Notes: a model not told the origin generated them from the letters alone. Positions 31,503-47,200 are shown, counted from the stretch's first letter. The stretch is 64,000 nucleotides of DNA from Owenia fusiformis (GCA_903813345.2 CAIIXF020000008.1:3111341-3175340), one strand, 5' to 3'. A program made the numbers and translations.

Positions 31503-32282
31503 TATTAGGTTCCCTTTCTGTTGTTTTATTGATGAACTTAGTGTTTTTTCTATATTGATAATGCTGGTGGTGCAAAATGTAAAACATATTTAGACAGTTA
31601 GATACAACTCCCACTATTGATGTGCTTGAGAAGACCCAAAAAGGACCTTCAGTACGAACCAGTAGACATGACAAAAAGCAGGTAGAAAAATACATTTTTT
31701 TACAAACAACCATGTTTGAAGATCAATCACTGCATAAATTGTGTCTTTTGTCCTATGATTAACACCTATGATCTTTTACATATACAACTTGATATGTTGA
31801 TCATGTTCAAAATCTAAAAAATATCTCATATAATACACAGTTCACACTTTAGAACTTTTGTTTCTTGTAACTGCAACTGTTAGTGCATTCTTTAATACAG
31901 TGACTACACTCCTAAAACGCAATACCAATATTTTTCTTTACATTTAAACTTGTGAATATTCACTTGGGATTTCTTTGCATATTTACTTGCTTCTGTAATA
32001 CTTTCAGTTGGAAAAAGCTATACAGGCTTACTAGGAAAATACAGAGTTTTTTTCATTCTGTAATTTACATGTAATATCATGATTTGTGTTATTGGTATAA
32101 ATGTCAGATACAACAAAATAATGTGAAACTAGCGTTGGAGTTGTTTCCCATTTAAAGTCAAATTTTGTGTTTCCATAATTTTGTCAAACGGTCCACAGTG
32201 TTTTGTTCTCTGCTTTAGATTCTTCATTCTTGTTTGTATCTCCTATTCATACATATGCCTATATAGTCTCTTTCTTATCACA

Positions 32283-35200
32283 TTATTCCATCTTGGGGAA
32301 TGCCGTGGTTGGCTTGCTGACTCCAGCATCTTGCTGGGACCACATCTGAGTGACAGTCTTTACTTGAGTGTAGAAATTAATTCCCTGAAAAAATAAATAG
32401 AAAAGTATTTATTTGAGATCACTAGGATTCATATGTACACTGACACCTTTTAACAACCAGTTTCAACAACTATGATACAAGTTTAGCGCAATACTTAACA
32501 CCTTGAAAACATTGATAATTCAGCATCAGAAAAGTTTGTACTTCTACTAAATAAAGGTCTTGAGGAAATAAAATCATTCAGTTAGTCAATAAAAAGAATA
32601 TCAAGGCTAGTTGACTTACTTGTTTTCCATAGAAGTTTGTGTCTCCCCTGAATGATCCTCTTGAGCCAGTAAATGAGAACATGGGCAATGGTACAGGGAT
32701 AGGTACATTTACACCAATCTGGAAGAAAATATTGGAATTGGATATATATATTGGAATCAAGGAATATGGGGTGTTCATAATACTAACACATAGTTCATGA
32801 AACTACATATAAAATATGATGTGGAATTCTAAATCATGTCATGATTCAAGTCAACTATAAACATGTTTTATTGTTTGCATATTGCTTACATAAGTTCATT
32901 CAAGTACAAGTGCATTCAGAAGAATCTATAAAACCCTACCTGTCCAACATCAATTTCTTGAGTGAATTTCCTAGCAGTTGCTCCATTAGTGGTAAAGATT
33001 GCAGTGCCATTACCATATGGGTTGTTATTTATAAGCTCAATAGCATCATCAAGTGTGTCTACCTCAGTGCTGACTAAAACTGGGCCAAAGATCTCCTCTG
33101 TGTAGCATTGCATGTCGGGCTGGAATGCAATTATGGGAAAGGCACATTAAGATGGCCAAGTAGAGTGATTCTGGATAATCGTTTGGCTTTTATATATACA
33201 GTACAGAAAAATATGTCTGATCTGAATGCAGCTGGGACCAGCAAAAAGTATTGATTGACAGGTGTCTATATTTCATAATTTTGATAAAATTTTCGAAAGG
33301 GTTTCATGAAAAATCAAACATTGACCAGGGTGAAGTACACAGTTGCTCTACTGTAGGGGAAACCACAATGACGGCATATTGGTAATTGACAGATCCAAGG
33401 TTATCAAACAACATAGATTTGGGAGTACTATTATTAACTACCATTCATGAAAACACAGGATCTGGTAAAGGGCAAAAATTGTGGATTCAAAACTGTTCTT
33501 GTGCATACACTTTTACGTACATTAACTGTTTGCCATTGATAATGTTATCTTGAACTCACATGGGGCATATGCATATAAAATACAAATAATATTGGGCTAA
33601 CAGTATTTGAGTTATTGCCTGGATGGGTGGATGTACGGATGGATGGACATATGGATGGCTAGATCTATGGATGAAGCCATTTTCTATATCTCCCAAACTT
33701 TGTTTGATGGGATAATTCAAGAGGTTGACATACCTTTACTTTATGTAACACAGTTGGGCCAACAAAGTTGCCTTTCTCATAGCCTGGAACTTGAACATCT
33801 CTGCCATCTAACAGGAGGTCTGCTCCTTCATCTACACCTGACTGGACCAATCGCAGCACCTTCTCCTTTGCTGCAGGGGAGATCAGGGGCCCAAGATCAG
33901 CTCCTGGTGCAGTGCCTAGAGATTAACTTATATTATTAATGATGTGATAAAACCAACCATTTAGACAGGTATGAAGAAAGGTAATGTTGGCAAAAACAAA
34001 TATCTTGTTCCATCGGATGAATCTGTTTACACTGAATGAACACAAAGGTGTTGAAGTTACCCTATATGTCAAAGAAATGTCAAAATGAGACAAAATGGTG
34101 CTAAACATTACTAAAATTTTCGAGTCATATATCAAACATTAAATATTTAGCATCTTACTTGTGAGAGTTACAACAATATCTTTCCTTATGCATCAAGGTT
34201 CTCTATCAATATCTTCATCAAAATATTTAGCATCTTACTATAATTATGAGAGCTACTACAATATACATATGCATCAAGGTTCAGTTAAAATATCTTCATG
34301 AAAATATTTTCCAGTTTAACTTACCGACATTGACACTAAGTTTACTGGCTCTTTCTACAATTTCAGGAATCCATTCTTTAGCTTCACCAACAAACACAGC
34401 AGTTGACAGTGCCATACACCTCTGCCCTGCTGCACCAAATGCTGCTCCTACCAACTGGAAATATGAAATGAAATAGTAGTTTGCCCACAAACTATTTTGT
34501 CCCCTTTATCATCTTTTTGATTCAAGAAGAGGATGACTTTTGGAGTAAGTGCCCACTTGGGTTGTCTGTTCAATAAACACCACATTGATTGACTAACATG
34601 CAAAATATCAGCTATAAAAGGATAAAAAGAAGTCAATCCCCTGACCTGAGCTGAGGTTAATTTGGGGAAAACTCTGTATGGATTCAACTTTTGACAGCAA
34701 TGTTCACATTATTCTTTCAACCTAAGGTCATACAAGATGTATGAATCACTAAAAAACATGAAACCAAGTTTATCATGTTATCAACAGCTGTCCTTATTGT
34801 GACCAAATCATCAATGCAAGACATGCACATTATACCAAATCGATATAGCAAAAGTTTTCTTCAGTATCTTTCTTTTATCAGTTGAAAGGATTGATCATTG
34901 AACTGTAGTAAGTTATCGTTCATTTTGTAGGCCCATAGCCAGTATTTGCCAAGAAGGGCTCACTTTTTAAAAAAATTCCAGGGGGTTCACATTTGACAAC
35001 TATGGCCCCAAATCACTTGAAAGTGCTCAGAAAGGTGATGAGCTGCATGATTTTGGAAGAATGTTTGGCCAAGGGAGGGGATGGGTTCTCTTGGCCCTAC
35101 TGGCTATGGGCCTGTTTCGTCATGTGTCAATGCAGGGAGTTCTCTAAGACAAACACTTACCTGGTTGATGGTACTCTCCTTGTTGGCATCAGGCATGATG

Positions 35201-38200
35201 ACACCATGGTTCTTGGCTCCCATGTTGGACTGAACACGTTTGCCATTCTTTGAGCCTCTCTCATAGATATGTGTTCCCTAGAGCATAAATAACATTTATA
35301 TAAGATCTCTACAACATACATTACATTTACATATGACCTCTTACATTTATGTTTGACCTCAAGAACATCGATTACATTAATGAATGAGCTCTATATATCA
35401 TTGATAAAATTAACATTCCTTGTATTATTGCCCTTAACCAATAGTAATTGTGATACATCATATATCTATTATAACAAAATTGAATAAAAGCGGTGATTTA
35501 CTTTTATTTTTACAGAAAATTCATGAGCAAGAGAAAAAATGTTTTGCCATCAATTACCAAAAAGGTTTACTTACAGCCTGGTCAGAGCCAACGAATGAGA
35601 TTGCTTTTATATCAGGGTTATCACAGATGAAGTTGACAGCTGAAAAAACAAATGACACATGTTATAAGTAAATAACAAGGCATTAACATGCAAAATATCA
35701 CTGCCTGCCATTTGTTACAGACACCAAATGCCAACCGCTGATCACCGAACACCATCCAGAAAAAAGTTGGAGACTAACAATGTGTCACCACTTGTAGCCG
35801 GAACATAAAAATGGCATATTGATAATACAAATGACACTTAAAATACAGATTATACGAGGATGAAACAAAGGAAATAGGAATAGAATATACAAATATTGAA
35901 AATAGTAAAACAAAACATAGAAAATATTTATGTCACATGGAAAAAACAAATGACCAAAGAAATGATACAAATCACACACGTAAAAAACAAATGATGCAAG
36001 GAAAATACAAATGACAAATAAAAAATACTTATGCGATGTGGAAAATACTAATGCCAAATGGAAAATACAAATGACACCAGGAAAACACCAAAGGAATATG
36101 AAAAGTGACACATTTGAAATACTTATGCCACATGGGAAGTATGACACAAAGAAAATACCTATGAAACATGGAAAGTATTATAAATGACAAGTGGAAAATA
36201 AAAATGACACTTAGAAAATACCATGCCATATGGAAAATGTAAGTGACACATTAAGTATATATCTTTTAAAGATATGGAGAATAATACAGATGACACATGG
36301 AAAGTCTGCATGGTAACATACATGTATATCAATAACAAAATTTTTATCTCAACAACAGTATATATCTATCAATATCAGAATGCGTGCTCTATAATCTAAA
36401 ACCCTCTCCTTTCTGAAAATTCCAGGGAGGGTTTACATTTCATAACTTTGGCCCAAAATCACTTAAATATTGCTTATAGTGAAATGATTGATTTTTAAGG
36501 AATCTTTGGCTACCCCTGTGGCTACAGACCTGATCTTTAGACATATGGCAATATATTGCTAGCTTCGGGTTCAGAATAACTTTTGGCAAACCAGAACAAC
36601 GGCAACGCCAAAGCGTAGCAAATCCCATCAAACAGAAATGGCTGGCATTTTTACAAACGAAATATATAGAATCATAAAATAACACCCATAAGAAAGTAAG
36701 TAGCCACATATAAAATTTTTAAAAAATGTCACACACACATGTAAATGCTGGTCATTTTTTAAAATTGCCACCTACTACCCAAAATGTCAAAAGACAGTAT
36801 GCAATCCTTACAAGTATTCACATATCAAATATGAATAAAATCGCTCTATTACTTTTTGAGTTTTAATAAAAAATGTAAAATAACACACATAAAAATGGTG
36901 GCCATTTTTTAAAATGGCTGACTACATTAGACAATGTGCCATGCTTAAAGTATTCACATATCAAATATGAACAAAATTGCTCCAATACTTTTTGAGTTAT
37001 AGTAAAAATGTAAAAATGACAGCCATTTTGAAAATGGCCGCCTACTACGCGAAGTGTCATGAGACAGTGTGGAGGGCTCATGAGAATTCACATATCAAAT
37101 ATGAACATAATCGCTCCACTACTTTACAAGTTATAGTAAAAAATGTAAAAATGGTGGCCATTTTTCAAAATGGCTGCCTACTACCCAAAGTGTCATTAGA
37201 CAGTGTGCCATGCTTATAGTATTCACATATAAAATATGAACAAAATCGCTCTACTACTTTTGAGTTAAAGTAAAAAATGTAAAATAACACACGTAAAAAT
37301 GGTGGCCGCCTATGACCCAAAATGTCATTGGACATTGTGCCATGCTTAAAATATTCACATACCAAATATGAACAAAATCGTTCCACTACTTTACAAGTTA
37401 CAACAAAAATCATAAAATGACGTGCAAAGGCAGCCATTTTTCAAGATGGCTGCCATGTATTTCTTCTATATTTACATTGAAAGCTTAATCAATGTCATAT
37501 ATAACTTTTTTACATTTAAAACATATTGCTATTACAGTTTTATATGCAGTACCTAAATTACTGTAAAATCAACACTAAAATGGCCGCCATTTTTAAATGA
37601 GCGGCCATTTTGAAAATCGGTTTTCGAGCAGAACTTCTACCCCCATTGGGTATATGTATACAAAATATGAACAAAATCGGGCCATCGGTATTTGAGTTAT
37701 TGCCCGGACGGACGGACAGACGGACGTATGTACGGACGGACGGAGGCGTTCCCTATCCCTCCGAACTTCGTTCGATGGGATAATAAAAACTTACAATCAT
37801 GTGCTCCATGGATGACCTGAACGATGCCACTAGGGAAACCTGCTTCTTGCGTCATCTCCATCAGCATCATGGTTGCTCCAGGGTCACGCTCTGATGGTTT
37901 CATTACCATTGTGTTGCCACATACTAGGGCCATTGGGAACATCTGCAACATATAATAAAAGGAATATGAATAATTCAATTGAAATGCTTTGAAAGCATGG
38001 TATACTGTACATGTACTAGTACAAAGTACTATTTTTAAAAATTAGATGATGTTACATTCAGACAACACAGTGATGGGATAATGTATATCAAGTAAGTAGG
38101 AAACAAAATACAAAACATTTTTTGATGGCATGACAGAACATTCTTCACTTGACTTATCCAAGACACTGAAGATGCACCCAAATGTTGAAAAATATTTTAA

Positions 38201-41200
38201 TTCTGAGACCAAATGTCCAACAAAATTAAGTTCCATGCTTTAATCCTCAGATTTAAGGAGGAAACTCATTTACATGTTATAATAGGTGATGTTATCTTTG
38301 TGGACTTTGGGCAAGCTAGTGGAATTATGTTTGATAATTACTGCTGATTCTAAGGCATCTGTCAAACAAGTAAATAAAAAATAATATTGATGACTTTGAT
38401 GATAAGCACCATTGAGTGACTTTGATAGAACATGGGTCTCAAACATGATGAGCTGGATACTCCTTGCAATTTTCACACTATTAGTAGGGGGGGGGGGGCT
38501 ACAAATCAGTAGATTAGGCTAATCAGTATTGAGGTATTATCGGGTAATTGAAAAAAATTCCATTCATACACATACTTTCATATTTACACAACATTCAAAA
38601 TTATTCATAAATCTAATTTCTCTAATGTGAGAATTGGTTGGCCCTGAAAAGGGCCTTTGGATTTCGATTGCGTCTTTTTCGTCTAATTTGAGGATGCAAT
38701 GATCTCTTCATCCTCATCAAATGGTTCCATTTCCTCATCTTCCTCATCAGTCACCATGTCCCACTCATCATCTGTGTCGTCATCTTCATCATCTGAAAAT
38801 GTCATCCCTTCAGCACGTTTCTTCAACTCCTCAACTTTGGCTGCTTGCTTCATGGCATATTCGTACATCATACATTTCAGGCCAGTCATCACGGAGAGGT
38901 TCAAGCGTAACGTGTATCTCGCTGATTGCTTGTTGTTCTTCACAGCACGTTGATAGCGGACCTCAATCTGCTTCACCTGATCATCAATGAGCAAAAGCTG
39001 GTCACATGCTCGGGTGAACTTCTTGTACTGAAGTTCGATTTCATCACGTAGCATTCTGGGTGTCATATCTGTTCCTTCATAGTGCTTCTCATTCACGTCA
39101 CTCTCACCATGGTGATGCTGTCCAGCAGCGGCAACGGCACCAACAGGAACATCATTTGAAGCAGCACTAGTAGCCATGGTAACTTATTAGTTGTTGTCTT
39201 GCTGATTGAACAAAGTAAACTGAATTGTTGTAGAATTCACTGTGTCTTTATAGCAGAATGCTGGAGCAGCTTAGCAATGTGGTTTCTCTTAGAAGCCAAA
39301 TTGTAGAATGACTTCAGAGATCCCCTGATTGGGTTATATATTAGATAGTTGGCTTCCTGTGTGTCAATATTGTCACTAATGTATATGGCATGTTTTGATA
39401 AACTGCCACCTGGCAGACTAATTAGCATACCTGACTCTGGTTAATCTCTTTAATCTCCACATGACATGTACAAACTGTACAGGTAAACAAACAAGATCCA
39501 AACTCAGGTAAGTCAATAAATAAACAAACAAATGTTTCAAACTGTGAAATACAAACATAGGGAAGTTTTTGTTTTTAGGGAAAGGTGTTGATGTTTGGGA
39601 TCAAGTGTAATCAAATGCAAACAATGGGATTAAAGAGCGCAGTTCCTGAATGAGATTCATATCTTTAAAGCAGCATAAACTTAGATAACCATCTAAATCA
39701 AATTAACAATATTAATGAAATTCAAGTTCAAATTAGAATCTAAATTCATCCAGGATGTCTATCATTTGATCATTCTGTGATCATCACACCATTCTATTTT
39801 CAAACAATCAAAAAGATGATCTCTGATGATGCCAGCTGATTATTTGAGCAATTTTTATAAAAAATAAGATTAAGATAAATGATGCATATCATAAATCATA
39901 TTTTGCCAAATGTTTTATAAATAATCTTTGAAAAAATTATCTATTTTTAAATCAAAATATATTTTCAGTCGGTGATGATATCTTGATTGCAATTAGCCTT
40001 TCGTCATATGTCTATCATTTGAAAATGAAAAGATCATACAAAGAGATTATCTGACATGTGTATGACATGATGAATTAGAATACTGCCATGTAGTGGCATC
40101 TGCCAATATGTGCATCAATAATCTGACAGTTATATAATCTGCAAAATGGGCATGGAATTATCAGTGGTCATGTCTTGAGAATCATATCAAGAAAACACAA
40201 GGAAAAGAGAGGAATTAGAAAAAGAAGAGAGGAATTGGAAAACCAGGTGGGTGAAATGTCAACTCTTTTGTTCTATTCAAATAAAAAAGCCTTTGATTTT
40301 TATCTTCAAAGACCAAAGCGAAATGAATGAAATCATTATAAACCAGAGGCATATATTATTTCTATGCCTTTTGATAAACCATATCATCACTTTTCATTCT
40401 TGAGATCATGCTTCAAAAACATATCACATTATGTCAAAATTGTTCAAATGTCATCACTTGGATTATTTGGGAGGGAATATTTTGATTGCTTTTATAGTCA
40501 CACTCCTTATTAGGCTTTGTCTACTTATATAATCATACCACTGCAGGTAATGCCTTCCCAAATTGCTCATGGTCAAATGATCCCTTTAATTGATTTGATT
40601 GGTTCCTTCAATTTTTGGGTTGGAGGAAATGCTCTCTGCAGTCTTCTGCTACTGTCTATTCTAAGGGATATTACAGACTGTCGATCCCACAATCTTTGGA
40701 AAGTTGATAAGAATATTTTTCATTATTACAATATTGAAAGATGGCAGCAAATAAAAAGTATATGTATCATAAAGCCAATGATTTTAAGGCAGTTCTGCAT
40801 GGTAAGAATTTTTATGTAATTTTCCTGATTATAATTATAAATAGTTAGTAAATGGGTAATCTTTTCAAGTTTTTATGTGGATATTTACATGTTCTAGAAT
40901 GAAACTTCCATGAATGTTTTTCCATATTCTTTGGATAAGTACAAAATTACCTTAAAGGTTGAACAATATTAGTGCAGAGATGTGGCCAACGATTTTGGAC
41001 CTAGTGTCAAAATATATTAAAGTTTGGATATTTCATCAAGGCTATAACATCTATTTTCATTATTTATAGAGAAACCCCCTGAATGAACGTTATTTCAGCT
41101 GAAATTCCTGCATTTAAAATCTTGGAATATAGCATATCTTAAAAATCTATAAATGGGACTCCTCTTATAGAAACTTTAAACTTAATTTACACTTCTAAAT

Positions 41201-44200
41201 GGTGAATAGATAGGCATGTCCTTACATTTTAAGAAAATAGGTCTGACAAAGAAGATGTTAAGCCAAATGTTGCCCTGATAGCTCAGAAAATGTGAAATTT
41301 TTCAATTTTTCTCTCTACAGGCCTTGTTGCCACTTTAAGGATGAATGGAAACAGCAAAACATCAAATCTATTAAACAACAGAGGTGTCAAGGAAAAAAAA
41401 TTGGAATGATTCGGTTAAGAACATGAGGTAGTCTTTCTTGGCTAGAAGCCAAGTGAAGTGAAAAGGTAAGATTTTCTTGTTTTGGAACTGAACAGAAACA
41501 TTGTACATTGTATATTTGTTCTGACACAAGAGCCTTCAATGAATCGAGATATCAGCTATCCGTGACAACTATCCTAAAAAAATGACAATTCTTTCAAATA
41601 GTGAGGAAGGGGTGGGGGCTACTACCCTACAAGAATTGTCAAAACCTTACTGTGGTATTGATATAAATCTAAAAAATAAACTTACCCATAATGGAATCAT
41701 GGCAGGAAAATTAAATGGTGTGATGCCAGCAGTGACACCTAGTGGGGTTCTGTAAGAGACGAGATCCATATCTTTTGCGATACCTTGTAAACTTTCCCCT
41801 AACTGGAGGGATGTGATACTGCAGCAATGCTCAACTACCTCTGTAAAAACAAATTTATATCATTAACACATTGTATGAGATTTTCATTTTTATTTCTGTT
41901 GAGTATGGAACATGAAAGGCACTGAATTTAACATGAAATCTTTAATAAATACTTTAATAATGATTAACCAAGTGGCTACTTATGTAGGTAAATATGTTCT
42001 AAGATTAAGGAAAGCTACCATTACAAAAATGCCTCTGATTCAATTTCAAATATTTTGGGGTATAGTTACATTTGATGACAACCTGACTTTACTTACGGAG
42101 GCCTCTCATGACGTCACCCTCTGCATCCACCAATGTCTTGCCCTGTTCCTCTGTTATATTAGCTGCAAGCTTTTTCTGAAAAATATGCATATCATAGCTT
42201 CATCCAAAAAATATTGAAGGATCACCAGATGCAAGCTTTTTTCTGAAAAATATGCATAATACTGTAGCTTCATCCAAAGAATATTAAAGGATCATCAGAT
42301 AAACCTAAATTCATATAAATCAATTCTGCTATCCAGAGGATAGTCTTGCTTCAAGACCCTGGACTAAAAATATATGGATAAAGATTTCATTGTGTGAAGT
42401 TATTTTGGCATACAGTTATTGAAAATTGCGATCGTTATAATCGGAGATGATGAGGTGTTTTTTACAGCAATTTATTTTAGGTCTTTAGTGAATCATGCTT
42501 TTATGATTTTGTAATTTTATTTATGTGCTCACCTCATTTTAGTGTTATTCTGGGTAAGAATCAATTGTTGTATTCATTCTTATAGAGGCTAAAATTGTTA
42601 TTTGTTTCTTTATTAACTTAAAGTACTACAGTGTACATACTATATCTCTTTTGATGATGTTCTGAAGGTTGAACATAAGACCCTGACGGGTGAGGGGGGT
42701 GGTCTTGGACCATGTCTTGTAGGCTTCCTTAGCCCCTGCCACTGCTGCCTCCATCTCATCCTGGGTGGATACAGGTACACGTGTGACCAACTCATTGGTT
42801 GCCTGGAGGAATATGAGCAAAGCTTAAACAACAATTTACGATTCAAAATTTCAATCTGGGCTTTGTGGCTTTAGTTCAATTACTAGGATACAGCAAACAA
42901 TATCCAGGGGTCAAGATTAGATAAAATGAAAAAATTGATGCTATGCTCCTATGAAAAATCCTGGGTAGAGCATTTGATACCATGCAGTGTATGTCGATAT
43001 CATGATATGTACTTACTGGGTTCGGCAGGTCAATCCATTTGTCTGTCTTGGATTCTACAAACTCGCCATTGATGTACAGCTTGGTGGTTGGCTGGAAAAT
43101 ACAAGTGCAAATCATATAGAGTGAACAATAAAATATACAATTATAGTAATATTTAAGTAAAATAGACCATATAATTCTTCAATATGCAAAATACTTTCTG
43201 TATTTATAATTCAGAAATCTTTTTATTCAAAACATCCATGTTGGGTTAACTTCCCTAAAATTTAGATGTTCATCAGAATAATGTTAAGAGCTTGGGATAA
43301 AATTAAAGCTAAGAAATGCAATACAAATGAATGAACTTAACATTTGCAGGGGAGGGGGGGGGAAATTAGGAGCCATTTTTCAAACTCTGGGCTTAATTTT
43401 TGAAAATTAGGGCATATTTGTCAAAAAGTTAGGCCCATTGTTACCTCTGATCCACCAGTGATATAAAACATAGTTACATTGCAAGAATCAAATTGAATGA
43501 TCATAGATGAAGAGTGTACAGTATATGTATAAGTGGCTCAAATATTTATCTGCTGTACAATATATATTACAGTGTACATGTATTACTTTAAATGTAATTA
43601 CTGCATTACCCCTATTATCTATACATTAAATTATAAATGCACTTTATTTCCTGTACTGTTTTTGATTGGTATTCTGATGGTTAAATAATCAAATACTTAA
43701 TTGAATACAAAACATGTACATGTCTTCCAGTTTGACAGATTTTTGTTGACTCAGTAGCTTCTATATACTTTCAAAGTCTCTCTCAAGGCTTACTTTAATA
43801 TTTTATGTTTTTTATTTTACTTCTTTGAGGATATTGATACATTTTATGAAAAAAGTTTAAATTGCTTCATTATTAAGCATTTTGACAAAAACCATTGTAA
43901 CAGAGGATTTATGCCTGTGCAACACCATGAAACTTTTCATTATGAAAATTTTCATCAAAATGCTTCGTAACAAAGCGATTAAAACCCAGGTAACAGGAGG
44001 TACCAGGTACTATTAAAGGGATAATAACCTCAAGTAAAAACTATGATTCATAAGAATAATAAGTCTATAATCAAAAACATGACCCGGGTATGAGCGACGA
44101 TCTTCTAATGCATCGGCAGATATATTGGAATTAATTTTGAGGTATTGGATCTTCACCTGGATTATGGAGGTCGCCATAACCTACCTATGAATATTCATGA

Positions 44201-47200
44201 GCGGCGTCACTGCGACTCGACAAATTCCAGCATTTTGATTGGCCCGAAAAATGCGCATGCGCAATTGTAGCGGGGCGGCCACATTGAAAAATATTACGAA
44301 CTTCTTAACAAGAAAATGGAGCAATTTGAAGATTTTGACGATGTATTTGGCATATTGACATACTATAATATGATATCACCTGTTCGAGAAAAACATGACC
44401 ATGTTCACATCAATACTTACAATTCATAGAATTAACTCCCAAAGTGCCAATCAAAACCAAAAACTGACCAACTCGTGAACGTTGGTTACCGACATGACAG
44501 GAAAATGCGTTAATTTTATGTTGACAATCAATTATCTCTCGATCGTTTTGCTTGAAGATTAAACATATTCGGATCTTTTATTTAATAAAATGATGAATGG
44601 CAGATATTAATTGGATTTTTGACACTCTGTTATAAATATAAGGCAGAACTGATAATGTATTCCCCGTCATGAATGATCGCGATCGATGACGCAAGGTTCG
44701 TCATTTCGATCACCATGGAGGTGTATTTCTGTTGTATTTACAGTAGACAACAAACAATTTAAAGGCTCGTAGACCTAGTATGTTATATTCATTTCACAAA
44801 TATGGTATTAAGTTATAAAGCTATTAAAGACATACGATACGATACGATACAATTCAAAAAGTTTTTTCAAAATGGCGTCGACCTAACCGGCACATGGCCT
44901 GGTTCAGTTCTCTTTTTGGGACCGGATTGCTCGCCTTGAATCCGTTTTCTTTGGTTTCTTGTGAGAGAATATGTATGGCATGGCAACTGCCCGAACGACA
45001 GTGAGATTCCATTGTCGATAACGACAGTGTTATTTCTGTTGCCGATAGCAAACTGTCGTGGGTAAACCCGGAAGTAAAATTGGGTTCAATCTACGCCGTT
45101 TGAGGAGAAAATCAGCTAAAACAACTTGCCCCGCGTGTCTAGAACCATCATCACTGTAGCGTCTATATAACCAATACTTGAAATAACCAATATTTGAAAT
45201 ATCCTGACATCGAACTAATAAACCACTCTAACTTCAGTTGTTATTCATTTTTATTCACCAATCTATTTTGAAGAGCTTTTGAAGAGCGATTTCAGCATTT
45301 GAGGCAATCTGCGCCAGTTCCTCTTGATTCGGAATCGAGTTCATGCGCATTAGAATGAATAATTTGATTGGCTTAATTCCAAAAACACATGCGCACTTGT
45401 AAATTATTTCAAACTGCTAGGCATGCGTGAAGAGTTGAAGCAACAACGAAACTGCTGCAGATTACCCTACTTATTTGATGGCGGAATTGGAAAATTCTTT
45501 ATTCAAAATGTTTTCCCGTATTGGGGAGAAAAAACACAACCCCAGGATAGATATAGGACGACAAACAAGACAATAATAAGTAGGAATCTTTGATTGTTAA
45601 AAGCCGTGCATGAAACTTTTCAGAAACTATAGTAAGTGACACTGTTTTAAATGTGTTCTATTCCCCGGGGATTCGGTCCACGACAACGACAGCTGGTTTG
45701 AACTGTCGACAGATTTTAATTCTACCGTCACCAGCCGACTGTCGTACTGTCGTTCAGGCATTTCTTTTAAAGTCCTTATCCCAAGTCTAGCTCTATCAGT
45801 GGAAATATTTGAACAATTTACCGCACAACACATAGGCATTTTCCTTTGTTGTGAATGCTTTCAAGATGGCGGCTCAGGTCGCAGAAACGTCACACTTCCG
45901 GTCTACATCCGGGTCTTTGAGGGAAATATGGCGAGCCCCGTCCAACAGACAACTGGGTCACTGGGTCAATTTATAATTTTTATTTTCAATATTATACAAA
46001 AACTAACACATAACAAGATTTTCAACTTATTGCATTTTATTCAGTAGTATTGTAACTACATATAATGATGATTAGAATACCTGACATTATTTCCGCTTTA
46101 AGGGTTTGTTGGTACAGGTATTAAACATTTGTACATTTACTTTATTATTCATGTCATATGTATGATAATTTTGAATAACAATGAAGCCATATAAAAAAAT
46201 AAAATGTGGTTATACCTATTTTATTTCACTCCCGTTATTTAAACAACTTGAGTGTATGCAAAGAGTGTGGAATTCTCATCTTTTTAATTCAAAGGATAGG
46301 TATCGATATGGTGAACTGAATTTAACAATGTTTTCTCTTAAACCAATTATTGAAAACATTCTGTAAAAATGTAATGTTGACTGATTGACAACAATTTAAT
46401 GCGAAAATTATTTAGAAATATTTTATATAACTGTTTTTGTTAACATTTTTTGTTTTTTAGCGCAATTGTTTTTGTTCCTTTCTACCAATTCTTGAGAATG
46501 AAATAAAATGTCTTTCCGAACCTTGTTGGAACAAAGTAGCATATACAACATTTTCTAAGACCTCTCAATATTATAGTTATACAAAGGAAATTTTGGTTGA
46601 TTTAATTAAAAAAAAATTAAGACAAAACTCCCAAAATAGATAAAAATAAGATAAACCTTTTATTTCATTAACAAGATACTGTTTTAAAATCAACCAAACT
46701 TTCCTTTGTACTATTATAATATTGAGAGACCTAAACACGTTGTGTTTATGTCGTTTTGTTCCAATGAGGTTCTGATAGATGTTTCATTTCATTCCGAACA
46801 TGTGATTCCAAGAACAAAATAAGTGTCTGATGTGTTTTCTAAAACAATATAGAGAAAAGTATATATATATTTTTCAGAATTTATTGTTACCATTAAATTG
46901 ACGATATGTAGAATTTTCGGAATGTTTTGATGACTGGTTTAAGAGAAACGTGTGTTCAAAAAGTTCACCATATCGATACCACTCCTTTAACAGAAAGAGA
47001 AATGTTGCATGTATATGCAAAGAGACTTTGCCAAAGATTAACATGATTAATGTAAGAAAACTTACCACTGATGCTGAAGCATAGAACCTCTGGCTCTCCC
47101 GCCCTACCACACGAGTAAGCTGAAAAAACAACAAGATGCACGGTAAAATTATTTGTAAGGGCATAAATTGATCCCCAGGAATATCTATCGCTTGTTTTTG

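Larger units (their letters stand above)
29953..32282. other. Intergenic between HRC-like gene and ALDH6A1
   Basis: No coding region seen. The first ~250 bp are the presumed HRC-like promoter, with a CCAAT box (agccaatcag, about 30153) and no clear TATA box. It also contains the 30-bp hairpin insertion (30368) and a mariner-type hairpin (31422). The 3' untranslated region of ALDH6A1 presumably occupies the last few hundred bases. Confidence 0.6.

Noticed and set aside
35785-36229. Hydrophobic minus-strand ORFs of 120 and 66 codons
   Set aside because: They are read-through of the ~20-bp minisatellite; the peptide simply repeats the unit.
45627-45839. THAP-domain gene starting [11 protein letters not shown]
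   Set aside because: After the opening the frame lacks the remaining THAP residues (no second Cys/His pair or AVPTIF-type end), and no continuation exon was found.
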